A stretch of 64,000 nucleotides of DNA from Marinifilum flexuosum. GTDB lineage: Bacteria; Bacteroidota; Bacteroidia; Bacteroidales; Marinifilaceae. The notes under the pieces are model-generated. The model saw only the letters and a program-made list of their open reading frames with translations, ran no database searches and was not told the origin of the DNA. Positions 28,140-35,649 of this stretch are shown here, piece after piece; position 1 is the first letter of the stretch, and each line of letters starts with the position of its first letter. Made by a program: the position numbers and the translations under genes. The DNA lies in the NCBI RefSeq assembly GCF_003610555.1, contig NZ_RAPQ01000010.1, positions 186,001-250,000 of the forward strand. The letters run 5' to 3'.

Positions 28140-28682
28140 ATGGAAGTAAATAACAGATATATAATTACCGGTGGCCCAGGCTCTGGTAAATCAAGCCTTT
28201 TAAACGCATTAATTAATAAAGAATACAAAGGATTTGAAGAAATATCACGTATTGTTATTCGGGAACAACACGAAATAAATGGTGATAAACTTCCGTGGAA
28301 AAACCTTGCTGCTTTTGCTGAAATCTGTTTTGAAAGAATGAGTAAACAATTGAGAGATTGCAACTCAACAAATTATTGTTTTTACGACAGAGGTATTCCT
28401 GATATCATTGCATATGTGCGACGCGGCAGTCTGAAAGTTCCAGAAAAATACTATGAAAAAAGCAATCAGTACAACCCAATTGTATTTATTGCTCCACCTT
28501 GGCAAGAGATATTTATAAACGATGCCGAACGCCCTGAATCCTTTGATGATTCAATGGAAATCTATCAATTTTTAAAAGAAACCTACAATGAACTTGGTTT
28601 TCAAACCATTGAACTTCCGAAAGTTTCCATTAAAGAAAGAGTAAAGTTTATTGAAAATTACTTATCAGCTTGCAAAGACTGA
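28140..28682 (+). CDS. Small P-loop AAA-type ATPase/kinase (AAA_28-like)
   Basis: The 180-residue protein has Walker A (TGGPGSGKSSLLNAL) near the N terminus, a YDRGIPDIIAYVRRG segment resembling the lid/acceptor region of nucleotide-kinase-like AAA_28 proteins, and FIAPPWQEIFINDAERPESF. Its start is 3 bases after cobQ, so it is cotranscribed. This might link it to corrinoid handling, for example as a corrinoid or nucleoside kinase, but that is inference from position. Its last 25 bases overlap the convergent cbiZ gene. Confidence 0.82.
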   Translation: MEVNNRYIITGGPGSGKSSLLNALINKEYKGFEEISRIVIREQHEINGDKLPWKNLAAFAEICFERMSKQLRDCNSTNYCFYDRGIPDIIAYVRRGSLKVPEKYYEKSNQYNPIVFIAPPWQEIFINDAERPESFDDSMEIYQFLKETYNELGFQTIELPKVSIKERVKFIENYLSACKD

Positions 28683-29326
28683 GTTACCCCTTTGATTACA
28701 GCCTTAGCCAATAACTCTCCAAACAAAACATGTTTGCCGCAATAAATAACTTCGGGACCACCTCCACAAGCAATTGCTGCAGAGTCGGTTCCTGTTCCTG
28801 TTGCTATATTGTTAGAAACCCGGCTTTTAATGTTCAAATCTTGCATACACGCAGCTTTGGCTTCTGCAACCATCATTAAGCATTCGACCATAGCTGCATC
28901 CGATAAACTAGCATTTGTTACGATTAGTATATTAATGGTACCTACCTTCTCACACTCCTCATTCATGAACTTGTAATCAGCTGGATCACCTGCTCTTCTT
29001 GCATTTGAAACACCCGCAGTTACCAATGCATCAATCCAAACCCCCTGTTCTTCAATGTGAACTTTGCGAAAAGTTTTCATTATAGCAGCTGTCATCATGC
29101 CAACACAAACACCCCCCCATGAATTTGTTTCAACCATCCTGGCAAGGCTTACTTGTGGCTTTTCAAATTCAGTTCTCTCTCCATTAAAATTTGCATCAAC
29201 CTTTGTATTCAGAAAATGCTTTGCATTTTGAAATCCTCCATTTAAAATTGCAGAACTAAGTATTTTAGTCGGAGTATCAAATTCTACATGTAGAAATTGA
29301 TGGTTATGCTCTATATTGTATTTCAT
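28658..29326 (-). CDS. cbiZ: Adenosylcobinamide amidohydrolase CbiZ
   Basis: The 222-residue protein shows the conserved CbiZ core: LSSAILNGGF near residue 25, WGGVCVGMMTAA, DALVTAGVSNARRAGDPADY, NILIVTNASLSDAAMVE and TGTGTDSAAIACGG. The enzyme cleaves the aminopropanol arm of adenosylcobinamide (in some organisms also pseudo-B12) to give adenosylcobyric acid, so imported corrinoids can be rebuilt. It lies 1 base after the dus gene on the same strand and overlaps the 3' end of the ATPase gene by 25 bases tail to tail. With cobQ it suggests two routes to cobyric acid. Confidence 0.93.
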   Translation of the reverse strand: MKYNIEHNHQFLHVEFDTPTKILSSAILNGGFQNAKHFLNTKVDANFNGERTEFEKPQVSLARMVETNSWGGVCVGMMTAAIMKTFRKVHIEEQGVWIDALVTAGVSNARRAGDPADYKFMNEECEKVGTINILIVTNASLSDAAMVECLMMVAEAKAACMQDLNIKSRVSNNIATGTGTDSAAIACGGGPEVIYCGKHVLFGELLAKAVIKGVTQSLQADK

Positions 29327-29327
29327 C

Positions 29328-30275
29328 CTAATCTAATTTCAGTTGTTGCGAAAAAGCAAATTCAACAGCTTGCTCGTACTTCTTAATCCCTGCCGATTTC
29401 TTAATTGCTTTAAATACTTTTTTGTCATTTTCGAAATGCGACGAAAAGTACTCCCAAAATGGCTTCATTTTTTGCATGATTTGAGAATCTCCTTGCAAAT
29501 ACGAGGAGTACAATTTAAAAATATCATTATGCATATTTTTAAGTTGATTTCTTCTCTTATCAGAATCAGGCAAATCAATTCCTTTTATTTTATGTGGCAA
29601 CCAATAATCTTTCAGCAAACCACGCCCTATCATTACATGTTGCAAGTCTGGAAATAAGCTTTTAATCTTATCAAAATCCTCTTTACAACAGACATCTCCA
29701 TTGTACCCAAGGTAAGATCCATACTTCTCATACAAATCATTAAACCGATTTAAGTTTACCTTGCCTTTATAAAGCTGCTTTCCGATTCTAGGATGAAGTA
29801 TTACTTCTGAAATATTATAACCCTTTAGGATCGGAAGTATTGAATCAACTTCAGAATCATCGCCTAAACCCAATCGCAACTTTACCGATAACTCTAATTT
29901 ATTATGAAATGTCGATTTTAAAATTTCTTCCACCTTATCCGGATTTGGCAACAATCCCGATCCTTTTCCTTTTTTTGTTACCATTGGATATGGACATCCC
30001 ATATTCCAATTCATTTTGTTATAACCTAATTCTGCAAAGTACGTCTCAAAAAAACTTAATTCTTCAGAACTCCCACATAAAAACTGTGGAATCAAATCAG
30101 TACATCTATCTTTGTAGGGTTCAACCTCTCTTTTATGGGCAGTCTTTACGATACCATCATTCTGTAAAACGAGAAAAGGAGTATAGAACTCATCTATACC
30201 CCCAATATTCTTTTGATAGGCTTGTCTAAAAACCCAGTCTGTATATCCTTGTAAAGGAGCAAGCGAAATTTTCAT
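29328..30275 (-). CDS. dus: tRNA-dihydrouridine synthase
   Basis: The 315-residue flavin enzyme begins MKISLAPLQGYTDWVFRQAY. It carries the catalytic NMGCPYP motif with a Lys/Gly-rich TKKGKGSGLL loop, and later SVKLRLGLGDD, EVILHPRIGKQLYKG, YNGDVCC and VMIGRGLL phosphate-binding segments, all typical of Dus TIM barrels. It reduces specific uridines in the tRNA D-loop. The specific subgroup (DusA/B/C) cannot be fixed; the sequence is DusC-like in length. It sits in a three-gene run: TetR-like gene, dus (10-base gap), cbiZ (1-base gap). Confidence 0.93.
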   Translation of the reverse strand: MKISLAPLQGYTDWVFRQAYQKNIGGIDEFYTPFLVLQNDGIVKTAHKREVEPYKDRCTDLIPQFLCGSSEELSFFETYFAELGYNKMNWNMGCPYPMVTKKGKGSGLLPNPDKVEEILKSTFHNKLELSVKLRLGLGDDSEVDSILPILKGYNISEVILHPRIGKQLYKGKVNLNRFNDLYEKYGSYLGYNGDVCCKEDFDKIKSLFPDLQHVMIGRGLLKDYWLPHKIKGIDLPDSDKRRNQLKNMHNDIFKLYSSYLQGDSQIMQKMKPFWEYFSSHFENDKKVFKAIKKSAGIKKYEQAVEFAFSQQLKLD

Positions 30276-30284
30276 AAAACCTCT

Positions 30285-30911
30285 TTATCGTCCAAAACTT
30301 AAGACTCCTAACAACTGTTTGCGTTGGCGATAATAGCTTAATCCCTCATCTGTTGCAATACTTTTTACAAACTCATCGATCATAGTATCGTATATCGTTC
30401 CAAATTTAAAACGCTCAGGCGGATACAACTCTGGATTATGCATATCCTCCAAACGGGAAAGATACATACGTCCAACCATCTCGCCACTTAAATCACTTCT
30501 ATACATTCCTTGTGCAATTCCCTTTTGAATGTTGATCTGAATTTTATCAAAAATAAACTCCATTCTATCTTCCATATGCTTTGCATAAATTTCTGGAAAA
30601 TATTGCTCAAGTTCCATTGTTATCGAAGGCGTAACATGCTCAAACTTATCATTAATCTCCTGACTGACAATAAATAAAATATCAATAGCATTCTGACCTT
30701 CGAAGTTGTACTCAAGAAAAATTGCCTCAAAACTCTTTCTCTCAAACTCCAAAATTTTCTCTACCAATTCTTCTTTAGAATTAACAAATTTTGAGATATC
30801 TTCTTGTGTTACACCAAAATCTTTAATTTTTTCAAACGAAAAATCCTTTAAACCGTTCTTCAACAGAAAAGTTCTTACTTTTTCTATAACCTGTACAAAC
30901 TCCTTATCCAT
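30285..30911 (-). CDS. TetR-like transcriptional regulator
   Basis: The 208-residue protein has an N-terminal segment compatible with a TetR helix-turn-helix (VIEKVRTFLLKNGLKDFSF, then DFGVTQEDISKFVNSKEELV, residues about 5-50). An all-helical C-terminal ligand domain follows. The DNA-binding part is more divergent than usual. I use the ATG at 30911 rather than the GTG two codons upstream. It is first in a run with dus and cbiZ and could regulate them, which is inference only. Confidence 0.75.
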   Translation of the reverse strand: MDKEFVQVIEKVRTFLLKNGLKDFSFEKIKDFGVTQEDISKFVNSKEELVEKILEFERKSFEAIFLEYNFEGQNAIDILFIVSQEINDKFEHVTPSITMELEQYFPEIYAKHMEDRMEFIFDKIQINIQKGIAQGMYRSDLSGEMVGRMYLSRLEDMHNPELYPPERFKFGTIYDTMIDEFVKSIATDEGLSYYRQRKQLLGVLSFGR

Positions 30912-31154
30912 ATACACTTATCCCTATAAATTCTTCAAAATTGCACCAACACAATTCCTCAATTCAATATAGCCATAAAATTAAGAAAATTCGAGTGGTA
31001 AATCTAATACAACATGTAAATGATTTAATTTTTCCAACAATATTTTAACAGAACAGTGATACATATCAAATATCAACAGAAATGATTATCGTTCTAAAAC
31101 AGTATAAATAAGTTCCACCTATTATTCATCAATTAACAGCTTTTCGTTGACAAA

Positions 31155-31271
31155 ATGAGTTTATTCGTAAAAATCGGAGTTACAATAGGGTTGGATTTAA
31201 AAACAAATAGTATCTTTAATGCAGAATGGATACTTTTAATACATAGGGTGATTGAAAGTTCTTTTTCATAA
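31155..31271 (+). CDS. Possible small ORF, 38 aa (or part of a small RNA)
   Basis: An ATG at 31155 opens MSLFVKIGVTIGLDLKTN and the frame ends in TAA at 31271. No clear ribosome binding site is visible and no family is recognised. It is notable only because a strong GC-rich terminator follows 23 bases later, so the segment may be a short coding transcript or a non-coding RNA. Confidence 0.2.
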   Translation: MSLFVKIGVTIGLDLKTNSIFNAEWILLIHRVIESSFS

Positions 31272-31293
31272 GTAAATTTAAGTAGTAGTTTTT

Positions 31294-31318
31294 GGGCGGC
31301 TAGTCACCGCCCATTTTT
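31294..31318 (+). terminator. Orphan rho-independent terminator
   Basis: GGGCGG (31294-31299) pairs with CCGCCC (31307-31312) around a seven-base loop and is followed by A and five T. No annotated gene ends upstream of it on the plus strand, so it implies a short transcript within 31000-31294. Confidence 0.75.
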
Positions 31319-31393
31319 GTGCTCTAAAATAAGATATTTCGCATTTTTTCAAATACTTAATGAAATAGTGTGCTCCGGCATTCAAGAACTTTA

Positions 31394-31422
31394 AAAAGCT
31401 GCAAGTAATCATCTTGCAGCTT
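31394..31422 (-). terminator. Rho-independent terminator of the TlpA-like gene
   Basis: A 10-bp stem (31396-31405 with 31413-31422, AAGCTGCAAG/CTTGCAGCTT) is followed by T residues on the minus strand, just past the stop codon. Confidence 0.85.
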
Positions 31423-31427
31423 CTTAT

Positions 31428-31955
31428 TTATTCCTTATCCAATTCCTTTTCAATTACTTTTTTCATGGCTTCAAACTCTTCCGGGTTAAATAGCCTCGTT
31501 AGGAAAATTATTTTTCCATCCCTATCAATAATCACATTGCGAGTAACTCCACTTTTAAGATTTGCATATTTTGCAAAAATATTAGCTCCATCATCCAATC
31601 CAATAGGATATGTAATCCCTGTTGCTTTTATTAATTTATTGGCTTTTTCAAGAGGTTCATCTCTGTCGATACCGAATAAAGCAAAATCCTTATTTTTATG
31701 AGCCTTCCAAATATCATTTTCAATATGCGGCATTTCTTTTCGGCAAACCCCACACCAACTAGCAGTAAATTGTAGCATCACCACTTTGCCTCTATAATCT
31801 GATAATTTAATTGTGGAGCCATCTGTTAATTTCATTTCAAAATCAGGAGCCATATCTCCCACTTGTACGATATATCCACGGCTATCTCTTTCTTGTGAAA
31901 AAGATGTAAAAACAAATATCCCCAACAAAAGTGTAAGTAAATTAATTCTCTTCAT
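31428..31955 (-). CDS. TlpA-like thiol-disulfide oxidoreductase (exported)
   Basis: The 175-residue protein has a signal peptide (MKRINLLTLLLGIFVFTSFS) and a thioredoxin-like redoxin domain. The domain carries PDFEMKLTDGSTIKLSDYRGK and the redox-active WCGVC motif, and later the cis-proline region (GVTRNVIID). It probably acts in the periplasm in disulfide reduction or repair. The ATG at 31955 puts the signal peptide first; the frame extends three codons further to a TTG. Confidence 0.9.
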   Translation of the reverse strand: MKRINLLTLLLGIFVFTSFSQERDSRGYIVQVGDMAPDFEMKLTDGSTIKLSDYRGKVVMLQFTASWCGVCRKEMPHIENDIWKAHKNKDFALFGIDRDEPLEKANKLIKATGITYPIGLDDGANIFAKYANLKSGVTRNVIIDRDGKIIFLTRLFNPEEFEAMKKVIEKELDKE

Positions 31956-32044
31956 TCTATTCAAATCTAATCTATTAGTAATAGGTCGTAAACCTATTTA
32001 ATTTCAACACAATTTCAAATTTTTTAACGAAATTGAACAATGTT

Positions 32045-32060
32045 TGGCATAGTTCATGCT
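32045..32060 (+). promoter_or_regulatory. Candidate sigma-54 (-24/-12) promoter
   Basis: TGGCATAGTTCATGCT fits the RpoN pattern TGGCAC-N5-TTGCW: GG at 32046-32047 and GC at 32058-32059 have the required 12-base spacing, with three mismatches elsewhere. The start codon of the DUF4251 gene follows 30 bases later. A 7-bp inverted repeat (AGTTCAT at 32051-32057 with ATGAACT at 32070-32076) overlaps the -12 half. Confidence 0.5.
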
Positions 32061-32089
32061 TAAATGCAAATGAACTAAAAAGTAAAAAC

Positions 32090-32596
32090 ATGAAAAATAT
32101 CAAATTAATTGTTGTTATAATTTGCCTCCTAGCCTCTGCAAATAGTTTTGCTCAGCTTAGTGGAAAAGCTAAACGACAACAAAAAAAAGAATTTAAAAGG
32201 CAAGAAATTGAACAAATGGTAAGCAATCAAAAATTTACATTTATTCCGCGTTCGCTTACAACAAGTTCTGGCTTCACCAAAGATTTAAACTTTTCGTATG
32301 AATTGGAATTAAATCAGGATTCTACAAAAGCTTATCTTCCCTTTTGGGGAAAAGTCCACATCGCTAAAATTAATGATGAAGGAGGTATTCTTTTTGAAAC
32401 AACTGCGGATGATTTAGAAATTAAAAACCTTAATAAAAAAGGCTATGAAATAAGATTTAAAGCCAAAGGAAAAGAAGATACCTATCAAATAAAATTGGAA
32501 ATTTCTAAACAAGGTTATGCAAGTTTATTCATTACTTCTAATAATAAAAGCCATATCTCCTACTATGGACACATAGAAGCAATTAAAAAGAAATAA
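32090..32596 (+). CDS. DUF4251 domain-containing exported protein
   Basis: The 168-residue protein has a signal peptide (MKNIKLIVVIICLLASANSF) and a basic linker (KAKRQQKKEFKRQEIEQMV). The DUF4251 pattern follows: KFTFIPRSL, then DLNFSYELELNQDSTKAYLPFWGKVH and an acidic/aromatic C-terminal beta region. The ATG at 32090 is chosen because it places the signal peptide first; the frame extends upstream only to a TTG. The function of DUF4251 is unknown; the family is typical of Bacteroidota and exported. It ends 1 base before the convergent membrane-protein gene. Confidence 0.85.
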   Translation: MKNIKLIVVIICLLASANSFAQLSGKAKRQQKKEFKRQEIEQMVSNQKFTFIPRSLTTSSGFTKDLNFSYELELNQDSTKAYLPFWGKVHIAKINDEGGILFETTADDLEIKNLNKKGYEIRFKAKGKEDTYQIKLEISKQGYASLFITSNNKSHISYYGHIEAIKKK

Positions 32597-33112
32597 CTAT
32601 TGTGAGTTTAAAGAAAACATGTCTAATATTTTCTTTTTTACATCATTTTTTCGAGAAGTCAAATACATAGTCACAGCCTTACGCATCAGCTTATCCTTTA
32701 CAAGAAATTTTCTTAAGAGATAAGCTGATCCGGCATATGGCAATGCAGCTATTAGTATATCTAACAGTTTTACTTTTCCACGTAAATTATACGTTATATA
32801 CACCAACTTTGCCAAAATATTACCCAATAAAAAAAGAATGGGCGGTGTCAATACTTTATAATCCACAACTCCATGAAAAATGGCATATACAATGATTCCT
32901 GGAAACAATACCGAATCAATAATACCAGCTACAATAGCCCAACCCGCAAGAACTGAACTCACATAAAGGATGCCAGAGAATCCATTATTAGTAATGGTTT
33001 TAACCAGATAATCCTTTTCTAATTTTTCAAAATCTTGTGACTGGCTCACATAGATACCAAAAGTACTTTTTGCACATGAACATTTCTCATCGTAGCTTAA
33101 CGAACCTTTCAT
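32597..33112 (-). CDS. Hypothetical membrane protein, 171 aa
   Basis: I do not recognise a family. The N terminus is soluble and contains a Cys-x-Cys pair (EKCSCAK). Three or four hydrophobic segments follow (about 48-66, 68-84, 90-108 and 118-135), then a strongly basic C-terminal tail (SRKNDVKKK). The gene follows the DoxX gene by 11 bases and is probably cotranscribed with it. Its stop codon abuts the stop of the convergent DUF4251 gene. Confidence 0.7.
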   Translation of the reverse strand: MKGSLSYDEKCSCAKSTFGIYVSQSQDFEKLEKDYLVKTITNNGFSGILYVSSVLAGWAIVAGIIDSVLFPGIIVYAIFHGVVDYKVLTPPILFLLGNILAKLVYITYNLRGKVKLLDILIAALPYAGSAYLLRKFLVKDKLMRKAVTMYLTSRKNDVKKKILDMFSLNSQ

Positions 33113-33123
33113 TTTACCTAATC

Positions 33124-33540
33124 CTATTTTTTAAGTAATTCTCTATACAATTTAGGTAAGTTTGCACTATAAATAAGTATCACACTAAGTACTAAAGCTG
33201 CTATAGCCATTGCAAACAACTGTCCGTTATCCGAAACTCCATCAACAACCACCTCAATCCCCAAAGGTGTGAAAAGGTGAAAACCTATAGCTCCTACCAT
33301 TAAACCTGCAGTAATTAAAGATGCAATCTTCCAATAGTTAGGTAAAAAGAATAGAATACCGGTAATCAATTCAATTGTTCCGATTCCATATCTTCCCCAA
33401 GGCTCCATTCCAATAGTCGAAAAAATATGAACAGCCTGTGGGTGACCCGAAAATTTAAAATGTAAGGTCTGAATTAAAATTATTGCTGTTACAATTCTTA
33501 ATAACATTTCAATGGTTCTATATTTTCTTTTCTCTTTCAT
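33124..33540 (-). CDS. DoxX family membrane protein
   Basis: The 138-residue protein has four predicted membrane helices and the DoxX pattern: ILIQTLHFKFSGHPQAVHIF near the N terminus, RYGIGTIELITGILFFLP in the middle and a GAIGFHLFTPLGIEV segment. DoxX-like proteins are small quinone-related or redox membrane proteins, some linked to thiosulfate oxidation or oxidative stress. The exact role here is unknown. It is first of a two-gene run with the 171-residue membrane protein. Confidence 0.85.
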   Translation of the reverse strand: MKEKRKYRTIEMLLRIVTAIILIQTLHFKFSGHPQAVHIFSTIGMEPWGRYGIGTIELITGILFFLPNYWKIASLITAGLMVGAIGFHLFTPLGIEVVVDGVSDNGQLFAMAIAALVLSVILIYSANLPKLYRELLKK

Positions 33541-33870
33541 GATATGCGACTTAAATTCAACTTAAAACTACAAAAATGAATGAATTCTTTGAAATTCATC
33601 TTGATTACAATTGCAAGTTAGAACAATCGTTACTAACAAATTGTGATTCAAATTACAAAATCCGTAATTTCATAAAATCTTCTGAAAGCCCCGAGAAGAC
33701 TACATACTTTTGCGAAGGACGACGTACTAATCAGAAGGGAAGCTTACTTTACGTAAGGAGAGCTTTAAAACCCGAAGGAAAACATTCTATTACCAAGGTT
33801 TGAAAATAGCCTTCGTTTTATAATAAATAGCATAAAATGTATATTTGAATTTTAAAACTAAACCTAAAAG
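33541..33870. other. Intergenic region with promoter boxes and possible short structured RNA
   Basis: About 330 bases separate doxX and the M28 gene. TACTTTTG at 33705-33712 is an exact -7 match, followed by ~100 bases ending in a weak stem (CGAAGG 33773-33778 with CCTTCG 33810-33815) and T residues. A second -7 match lies at 33840-33847. A 75-codon ORF across the region looks accidental. Confidence 0.35.
33840..33847 (+). promoter_or_regulatory. Candidate -7 box for the M28 peptidase gene
   Basis: TATATTTG matches TAnnTTTG 24 bases before the start codon; the position 19 bases upstream reads TTA instead of TTG. Confidence 0.5.
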
Positions 33871-35529
33871 ATGAATTTTAATAAGCTAAGAAAGGCATTC
33901 CTATTTCTGCTTAGTGGAAGTATTTTTGCTTGTAGCCCCCCTGAAAAGGAGCTTAAAAAAGCCGAATCGGTTATTTCTACCGAAAGAATGGTAGAATATA
34001 TTAAGGAATTGGGATCTGATGATTACCAAGGGAGAAAACCATTCTCAGAAGGAGAAACAAAATCTATAAATTACATTGCCAAGCTGTATAAAGAAATGGG
34101 ATTGGAACCTATAAATGGAGATTCTTACTTTCAGGAAGTTCCATTGGTAGAAGTAACAGTTGATGTTCCGGAAGATATAAAATTACAATCCTATAAAGGC
34201 AAATCAGAATTAAAATACCGCGACGATTTCGTGATATTCTCAAGAAGATTGCAAGATGATATTGAGTTAAAAAACTCTGAAATGGTTTTTGCCGGTTATG
34301 GAATTGTTGCGCCTGAATATGGTTGGGATGATTACATAGATCTGGATGTAAAAGGTAAAACTGTAGTGGTAATGGTTAATGATCCAGGATTTGGCTCTAC
34401 TGACAAGAGCTTTTTTAAAGGAAATGAAATGACCTATTACGGACGATGGACCTACAAATATGAAGAAGCCGCAAGACAAGGCGCTGCCGGATTATTAATT
34501 ATTCATCAAACAAAACCTGCAGGATATCCTTGGTCTGTAGTTTTAAACTCAGCTTCGGTTCCTAAATTATACCAGCAGCCAAAAGACAATTATCAATCAC
34601 GCTGTGCTGCAGAAGGCTGGTTAACATGGAAAACTGCTGAAACTTTATTCAACTCTTGTGGTAAAAATTTAAATGAAGAGTTAAAAAAAGCTAAACAGCC
34701 AAACTATAAAGGTTTTGATTTCAATACCAAATTATCGATTAAATTTCACAACAAAGCTCGTTTCGATAAAACCAACAATGTTCTTGGCGTTTTAAGAGGA
34801 ACCGATTTGGCAGATGAGTACATTTTTTATTCTGCACATTGGGATCATTTAGGAATCGGCCCTAAAATGAATGGAGATTCAATTTACAACGGTGCCGTTG
34901 ACAATGGCACTTCACTTGCGTGGATGTTTGAGATAGCAAAAGCATTTAAAGCAATGCCACAAAAACCAAGAAGATCTATTGTGTTTTTCGCCCCTTCTGC
35001 CGAAGAATCAGGATTAAATGGTTCGGGATATTATGCCGATCATCCAATTTTTCCTTTGAAGAAAACTGTTGCCAATATCAATAATGATTTGATGTTGCCA
35101 TATGGTAAAATGAGAGATGTGATGATTACAGGTTATGGACAATCTGAATTGGAAGACTATGTAGTTGAAGCTGCTAAAAATCAAGATCGCTATATTTTGC
35201 CTGACCCAAATGCGCAATCAGGAATGTATTACCGCTCAGATCATTTTAGCTTTGCACGCGTTGGTGTTCCTTCATTATTTGTTAGAGGAAATAATGATCA
35301 TTGGGAAAAAGGCAAAGAATTTATGTCTGAAAAAGAGCAATATTGGCTAGCAAACCACTATCATAAACCATTCGACGAATATGAAGATTGGTGGGATTTA
35401 GAAGGAGTTGTCGATGATGCCAAACTATTGTTTAGAGTGGGATGGAAATTGGCTAACGAAGATAAATTTCCAAATTGGAAAGAAGGATCAGAATTTAAAG
35501 CAATCCGGGAAAGCTACATGAAAAACTAA
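33871..35529 (+). CDS. M28 family metallopeptidase, lipoprotein
   Basis: The 552-residue protein has a lipoprotein signal (residues 1-21; lipobox SIFAC with Cys21), so it is anchored to a membrane facing the periplasm or surface. A PA-like insert (about 105-225, with YGIVAPEYGWDDYIDLDVKG) interrupts the peptidase domain. Metal-binding and catalytic segments are visible: SAHWDHLGIG (first His), GAVDNGTS (bridging Asp), PSAEESGLNGS (catalytic and ligand Glu), NINNDLM and RSDHFSFA (last His). It probably releases amino-terminal residues from peptides. It is monocistronic with a strong terminator. Confidence 0.93.
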   Translation: MNFNKLRKAFLFLLSGSIFACSPPEKELKKAESVISTERMVEYIKELGSDDYQGRKPFSEGETKSINYIAKLYKEMGLEPINGDSYFQEVPLVEVTVDVPEDIKLQSYKGKSELKYRDDFVIFSRRLQDDIELKNSEMVFAGYGIVAPEYGWDDYIDLDVKGKTVVVMVNDPGFGSTDKSFFKGNEMTYYGRWTYKYEEAARQGAAGLLIIHQTKPAGYPWSVVLNSASVPKLYQQPKDNYQSRCAAEGWLTWKTAETLFNSCGKNLNEELKKAKQPNYKGFDFNTKLSIKFHNKARFDKTNNVLGVLRGTDLADEYIFYSAHWDHLGIGPKMNGDSIYNGAVDNGTSLAWMFEIAKAFKAMPQKPRRSIVFFAPSAEESGLNGSGYYADHPIFPLKKTVANINNDLMLPYGKMRDVMITGYGQSELEDYVVEAAKNQDRYILPDPNAQSGMYYRSDHFSFARVGVPSLFVRGNNDHWEKGKEFMSEKEQYWLANHYHKPFDEYEDWWDLEGVVDDAKLLFRVGWKLANEDKFPNWKEGSEFKAIRESYMKN

Positions 35530-35538
35530 ATAATTAAA

Positions 35539-35567
35539 AGAATGGTTTCCGAACCATTCTTTTTTTT
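35539..35567 (+). terminator. Rho-independent terminator of the M28 gene
   Basis: A 9-bp stem (35539-35547 with 35552-35560, AGAATGGTT/AACCATTCT) with a TCCG loop is followed by seven or more T. Confidence 0.9.
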
Positions 35568-35649
35568 GATTTAGCAACATATGAAACTGTTTTGTAAGCT
35601 TCACTAAAATTTATTACTTTAATAGTCGACACTATTAATCAAACATCCA

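Larger units (their letters stand above)
30912..31427. other. Intergenic region with an orphan transcript-like unit
   Basis: About 515 bases lie between the TetR-like gene and the convergent TlpA-like gene. It holds an orphan plus-strand terminator at 31294-31318, a 38-codon ORF at 31155-31271 and the TlpA gene terminator at 31394-31422. The part from 30912 to 31130 is AT-rich with no recognisable feature. Confidence 0.5.

Noticed and set aside
33576-33803. 75-codon ORF between doxX and the M28 gene
   Set aside because: No ribosome binding site, an amino-acid make-up unlike nearby proteins and promoter-like boxes inside the frame.
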